A stretch of 33,385 bases of DNA from Chloroflexota bacterium (GTDB lineage Bacteria > Chloroflexota > Anaerolineae > UBA4142), in NCBI GenBank assembly GCA_016223105.1, contig JACRPR010000159.1, positions 1-33,385 of the forward strand, given 5' to 3'. Position 1 is the stretch's first letter. Each line of letters opens with the position of its first letter. A model generated the notes under the pieces. The model was not told the origin of the DNA, made no database searches, and saw only the letters and a list, made by a program, of their open reading frames with translations. Position numbers and translations under genes: made by a program. Below are positions 31,200 to 33,385 of this stretch, piece by piece.

Positions 31200-31298
31200 A
31201 GACATTATCGGAAATAACGTGGCGCGGCTTTTCCAAGCCGCCGAATGCGGGCTAGAAAGCCCGCGCCACATCAATTCATTTATTTCCGATAAAGTCTA
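31199..31298. mobile_element. 100-bp MITE-like element with 19-bp inverted ends
   Basis: Ends 31199-31217 (TAGACATTATCGGAAATAA) and 31280-31298 are inverted repeats with one mismatch. Inside are two hairpins, GGCGCGGCTT/AAGCCGCC and GCGGGCT/AGCCCGC, flanked by GTGGCGC/GCGCCAC. TA dinucleotides at both ends would fit a TA target duplication, as in IS630-type elements, but no transposase is present. It abuts the preceding element and ends 5 bp from the stop of the oxidoreductase gene. Confidence 0.5.
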
Positions 31299-31302
31299 TT
31301 AT

Positions 31303-33240
31303 TTATTCAAACGACATCTCTTCGGTAAAACGAAACGATTCCATTTTGACCGCTTCGGTCGGACACCGCGCGGCGCACAAGCCGCACCGAATACAGCGCG
31401 TCGGGTCGAGCAACATCGCGGACACGCCGCCCCACGCGCGCGCGCGATTTTCGACGAGCGCGGCAACGCGTTTTTCATCATCGCCACCCATTTGATCCGC
31501 GCGCACCAGTTTCAAACAATTCATCGGGCACACATCCACACATCCGTTGCACGCGATACACAACTCACCGTCAAACACTGGGTTGATCGCGCACAACAAA
31601 CAGCGCGAACCTTGCGCGCGCGCGGTCGTTTCATCGAAACCCAGTTCGACGCGCGCGACGCCGATGCGCCGATTCACCGGCAACGCGGGCGGTTGTTCGC
31701 GCGGGTAACGCAAATAATCGCGCAAGGGTCCAATGGCGGGATAATCGCGTTTGGCAAGCGGCGTGAAAAATCCTTTGCGAGCCACGCGCGGCTGGACGTT
31801 TTGCAAATAAGCGTGGATGCCGCGCGCCGCGCGCTGACCATCGGAAACCGCGTTGATGATGAGGCGCGGTCCGAACGCAATGTCGCCGCCGGCGAACACG
31901 CCCGGCGCGGTCGTCATCAACGATTCGCGATCCACCGCGAGCGTGCCGCGCGGCGTTACCTCGACCTCATCTTCGGGACGCACCCAATCCAGCACGCCGG
32001 TTTGTCCGATGGAAATAATAATGCTATCGCATTTCCAAATTTGTTCCGTGTTCGGAATGAGTTGCGGATTAAAGCGTCCGCGTTCATCGAACGTGCGCGC
32101 GACTCCGAGCGTTTCCAAACCGGTCATTCGACCATTTGCGCCGAGAATGCGTTTGGGCGCGACGTGATTGAAAATCGCGATCCCTTCTTTTTCCGCTTCC
32201 GCCATCTCGTACTGATCGGCGAGCATTTCCTCGCGCGCCTCGACGACGAGACACTGGACTTCTTTCGTCGCACCCAACCGGCGCGCCGCGCGCGCGGCAT
32301 CGAGCGCGACATCGAGATCGCCGCCGGATTGCGCGGCGTGTCCCAGGCGCGCCGCCGTGCGCGCAACATCCATCGCGACATTGCCGCCGCCGATCACCAG
32401 GACGCGTCGTCCCAGGTTCAAATTGTAACCCCCCAGGTTGACGTTGATGAGAAAATCTACCGCGCGCAAAACGCCGTCGAATTGTTCGCCCTCGATATTG
32501 AGCCCGCGACTTTTGTACGTGCCAATCGCGAGAAACACCGCGTCGAAATCGCGGCGCAGATCGGCGAGCATAAAATCGCGATTCAATTGCTGGTTCAGTT
32601 TGAGTGTGGGACCGAGCGCGAGGATCGCTTGAATTTCGAGTTCGATTAAATCGCGCGGCAGACGATATTCGGGGACGCCGAGTCGCAACATTCCGCCGGC
32701 AACCGGCGCGGATTCAAAAATGACAACCGAATGTCCGAGGAGCGCGAGATCGTGCGCGCAGGTCAAGCCGGCGGGACCCGCGCCGACAATCGCGATGCGC
32801 TTGCCCGTGGTGGGGCTATGCGCGCGCGCGGCGACGAGTCCACTGCGACTCGTGGGGAATGTGGTGTTGCCGAGATCGAACGCGTTTGTCGCGCCGGTGT
32901 AACCAGGATACGCGGGCGGTTGATGCGCTTCGCCACTCTCGCCGAGATAGACGCCGTAGCGATCATTCACGAATCGCTTGAGCGCGCGAATCGCGACCGG
33001 CGCATCAATTTTGCCGCGCCGACACGCGGCTTCGCACGGCGCGCCGCACACCCAGCCGCACGTCGAGGCGAACGGATTCGTCTCGCGCGCGATGAGGTAC
33101 GCGCGCTCGTACTCGCCGCGCGCGATCGCGTTGACGTACGCGCGTCCGTCGGTGCGAACCGGACACGCGTTCTGACACGCGATCGTTTGTTGATAAAACG
33201 CGAGGTCGGGAATTGAAACACGGTAGGATGCTGAGGTCAT
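31303..33240 (-). CDS. GltD-like FAD/NAD(P)H oxidoreductase with iron-sulfur clusters
   Basis: 645 residues; AGGAG six bases before ATG 33240. The N-terminal GltD-type iron-sulfur domain has CQNACP (22-27) and CGWVCGAPCEAAC (61-73). An FAD site VGAGPAGL (152-159) and a second Rossmann site VIGGGNVAMDVA (283-294, NAD(P)H) follow; AGGDI (451-455) closes the FAD domain. The C-terminal part has two ferredoxin-type clusters: CIACNGCVDVCP (561-572) and CIRCGLCAARCP (616-627), plus CLLC at 547-550. There is no glutamate synthase large subunit nearby. It precedes the bc genes on the same strand, so it may connect NAD(P)H or ferredoxin with the quinol complex. It is soluble, with no signal peptide, hence cytoplasmic. 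Confidence 0.93.
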   Translation of the reverse strand: MTSASYRVSIPDLAFYQQTIACQNACPVRTDGRAYVNAIARGEYERAYLIARETNPFASTCGWVCGAPCEAACRRGKIDAPVAIRALKRFVNDRYGVYLGESGEAHQPPAYPGYTGATNAFDLGNTTFPTSRSGLVAARAHSPTTGKRIAIVGAGPAGLTCAHDLALLGHSVVIFESAPVAGGMLRLGVPEYRLPRDLIELEIQAILALGPTLKLNQQLNRDFMLADLRRDFDAVFLAIGTYKSRGLNIEGEQFDGVLRAVDFLINVNLGGYNLNLGRRVLVIGGGNVAMDVARTAARLGHAAQSGGDLDVALDAARAARRLGATKEVQCLVVEAREEMLADQYEMAEAEKEGIAIFNHVAPKRILGANGRMTGLETLGVARTFDERGRFNPQLIPNTEQIWKCDSIIISIGQTGVLDWVRPEDEVEVTPRGTLAVDRESLMTTAPGVFAGGDIAFGPRLIINAVSDGQRAARGIHAYLQNVQPRVARKGFFTPLAKRDYPAIGPLRDYLRYPREQPPALPVNRRIGVARVELGFDETTARAQGSRCLLCAINPVFDGELCIACNGCVDVCPMNCLKLVRADQMGGDDEKRVAALVENRARAWGGVSAMLLDPTRCIRCGLCAARCPTEAVKMESFRFTEEMSFE

Positions 33241-33270
33241 TGTCGCTCCTACCGTGAATGTAACAGAAGA

Positions 33271-33300
33271 AGGTGTAGGTTAGGTGTAGGTCAAGTGTGG
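33271..33300. repeat. Short direct repeats (AGGTGTAGGT)
   Basis: AGGTGTAGGT occurs twice, with a diverged third unit AAGTGTGG, upstream of the oxidoreductase gene. Could be a regulatory iteration or simple slippage. Confidence 0.4.
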
Positions 33301-33308
33301 GGTTCGTC

Positions 33309-33361
33309 TGTCATTGCGAGCACATTCGCTCCACTCAGTGTAAACTCCGCGAAGCAATCCC
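33309..33361. repeat. TGTCATTGCGAG repeat, partial copy
   Basis: Starts TGTCATTGCGAG (33309-33320) and contains GAAGCAATCCC (33351-33361), as in the complete copy at 13763-13844. The closing inverted end is not seen before the window ends. Confidence 0.6.
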
Positions 33362-33385
33362 CTCTATTCTAACCGATACCCAAAC

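Noticed and set aside
31001..31302. Possible small gene or RNA in the gap before the tetrahaem cytochrome
   Set aside because: The gap is fully occupied by two palindromic elements and a short leader; no coding pattern or known RNA motif seen.
32095..32400. Insertion in the second Rossmann domain of the GltD-like protein (residues about 297-325), which looked like a partial duplication
   Set aside because: From memory, members of this oxidoreductase group carry a similar second DVARxAxRLGA segment, so it is probably a family feature.
33271..33300. CRISPR-like direct repeats
   Set aside because: Units of about 10 bases, two to three copies, no spacers; no CRISPR array is present anywhere in the window.

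Overview
The window looks like a piece of chromosome from an uncultured, GC-rich, menaquinone-using bacterium, most likely a Chloroflexota (Anaerolineae-like) genome. The pointers are a split cytochrome b (b6 plus subunit IV) with a Rieske protein and multihaem cytochromes, a UPF0182 membrane protein, very long GAF/PAS signalling proteins, Uma2 and HNH genes, and many intergenic palindromes. The taxonomic call is inference. No rRNA, tRNA, CRISPR array or intact insertion sequence was seen.

1-12,130, all on the minus strand: a cyclic-di-GMP signalling operon. Read in the direction of transcription it has a clear sigma70-type promoter (12101-12129), a PAS-PAS-HisKA_2 histidine kinase, a REC-PAS-PAS-GGDEF diguanylate cyclase, a giant soluble GAF/PAS/HD-GYP phosphodiesterase, and a MASE1-PAS-GAF membrane sensor whose 3' part lies beyond the left edge. 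Kinase, phosphorylatable cyclase and opposing hydrolase together suggest a complete sensory c-di-GMP circuit.

12,300-15,840, plus strand: a thiolase-fold protein with its DUF35/OB-fold partner behind a perfect promoter. Both lack their families' hallmark cysteines. Then come a small unknown protein overlapping an HNH nuclease gene, and a stand-alone TipAS domain.

15,900-20,600, minus strand: a four-helix membrane protein behind an MDR oxidoreductase, followed by a degraded defence island. Here the two ends of a Type ISP restriction-modification gene flank an intact gene fusing a degenerate receiver domain to a TIR domain. An apparently orphan RHH antitoxin, a frameshifted MNT nucleotidyltransferase remnant and a Uma2 nuclease follow.

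20,600-26,200, minus strand: a polytopic membrane protein with Asp-box repeats, an aldo/keto reductase and a UPF0182 protein with its own promoter.

26,200-33,240, minus strand: a respiratory cluster of a GltD-like FAD/iron-sulfur oxidoreductase, a tetrahaem lipoprotein cytochrome made of two near-identical halves, cytochrome b6, subunit IV, Rieske protein and a trihaem membrane cytochrome. It reads as a bc-type menaquinol:cytochrome c oxidoreductase with an attached soluble NAD(P)H/ferredoxin-type module.

Palindromic elements of several families sit in most intergenic gaps. One family (core AGACCCGAAGG) has three copies within 3.4 kb: one overlaps a promoter, one is terminator-like, and one lies in frame inside the Type ISP remnant.
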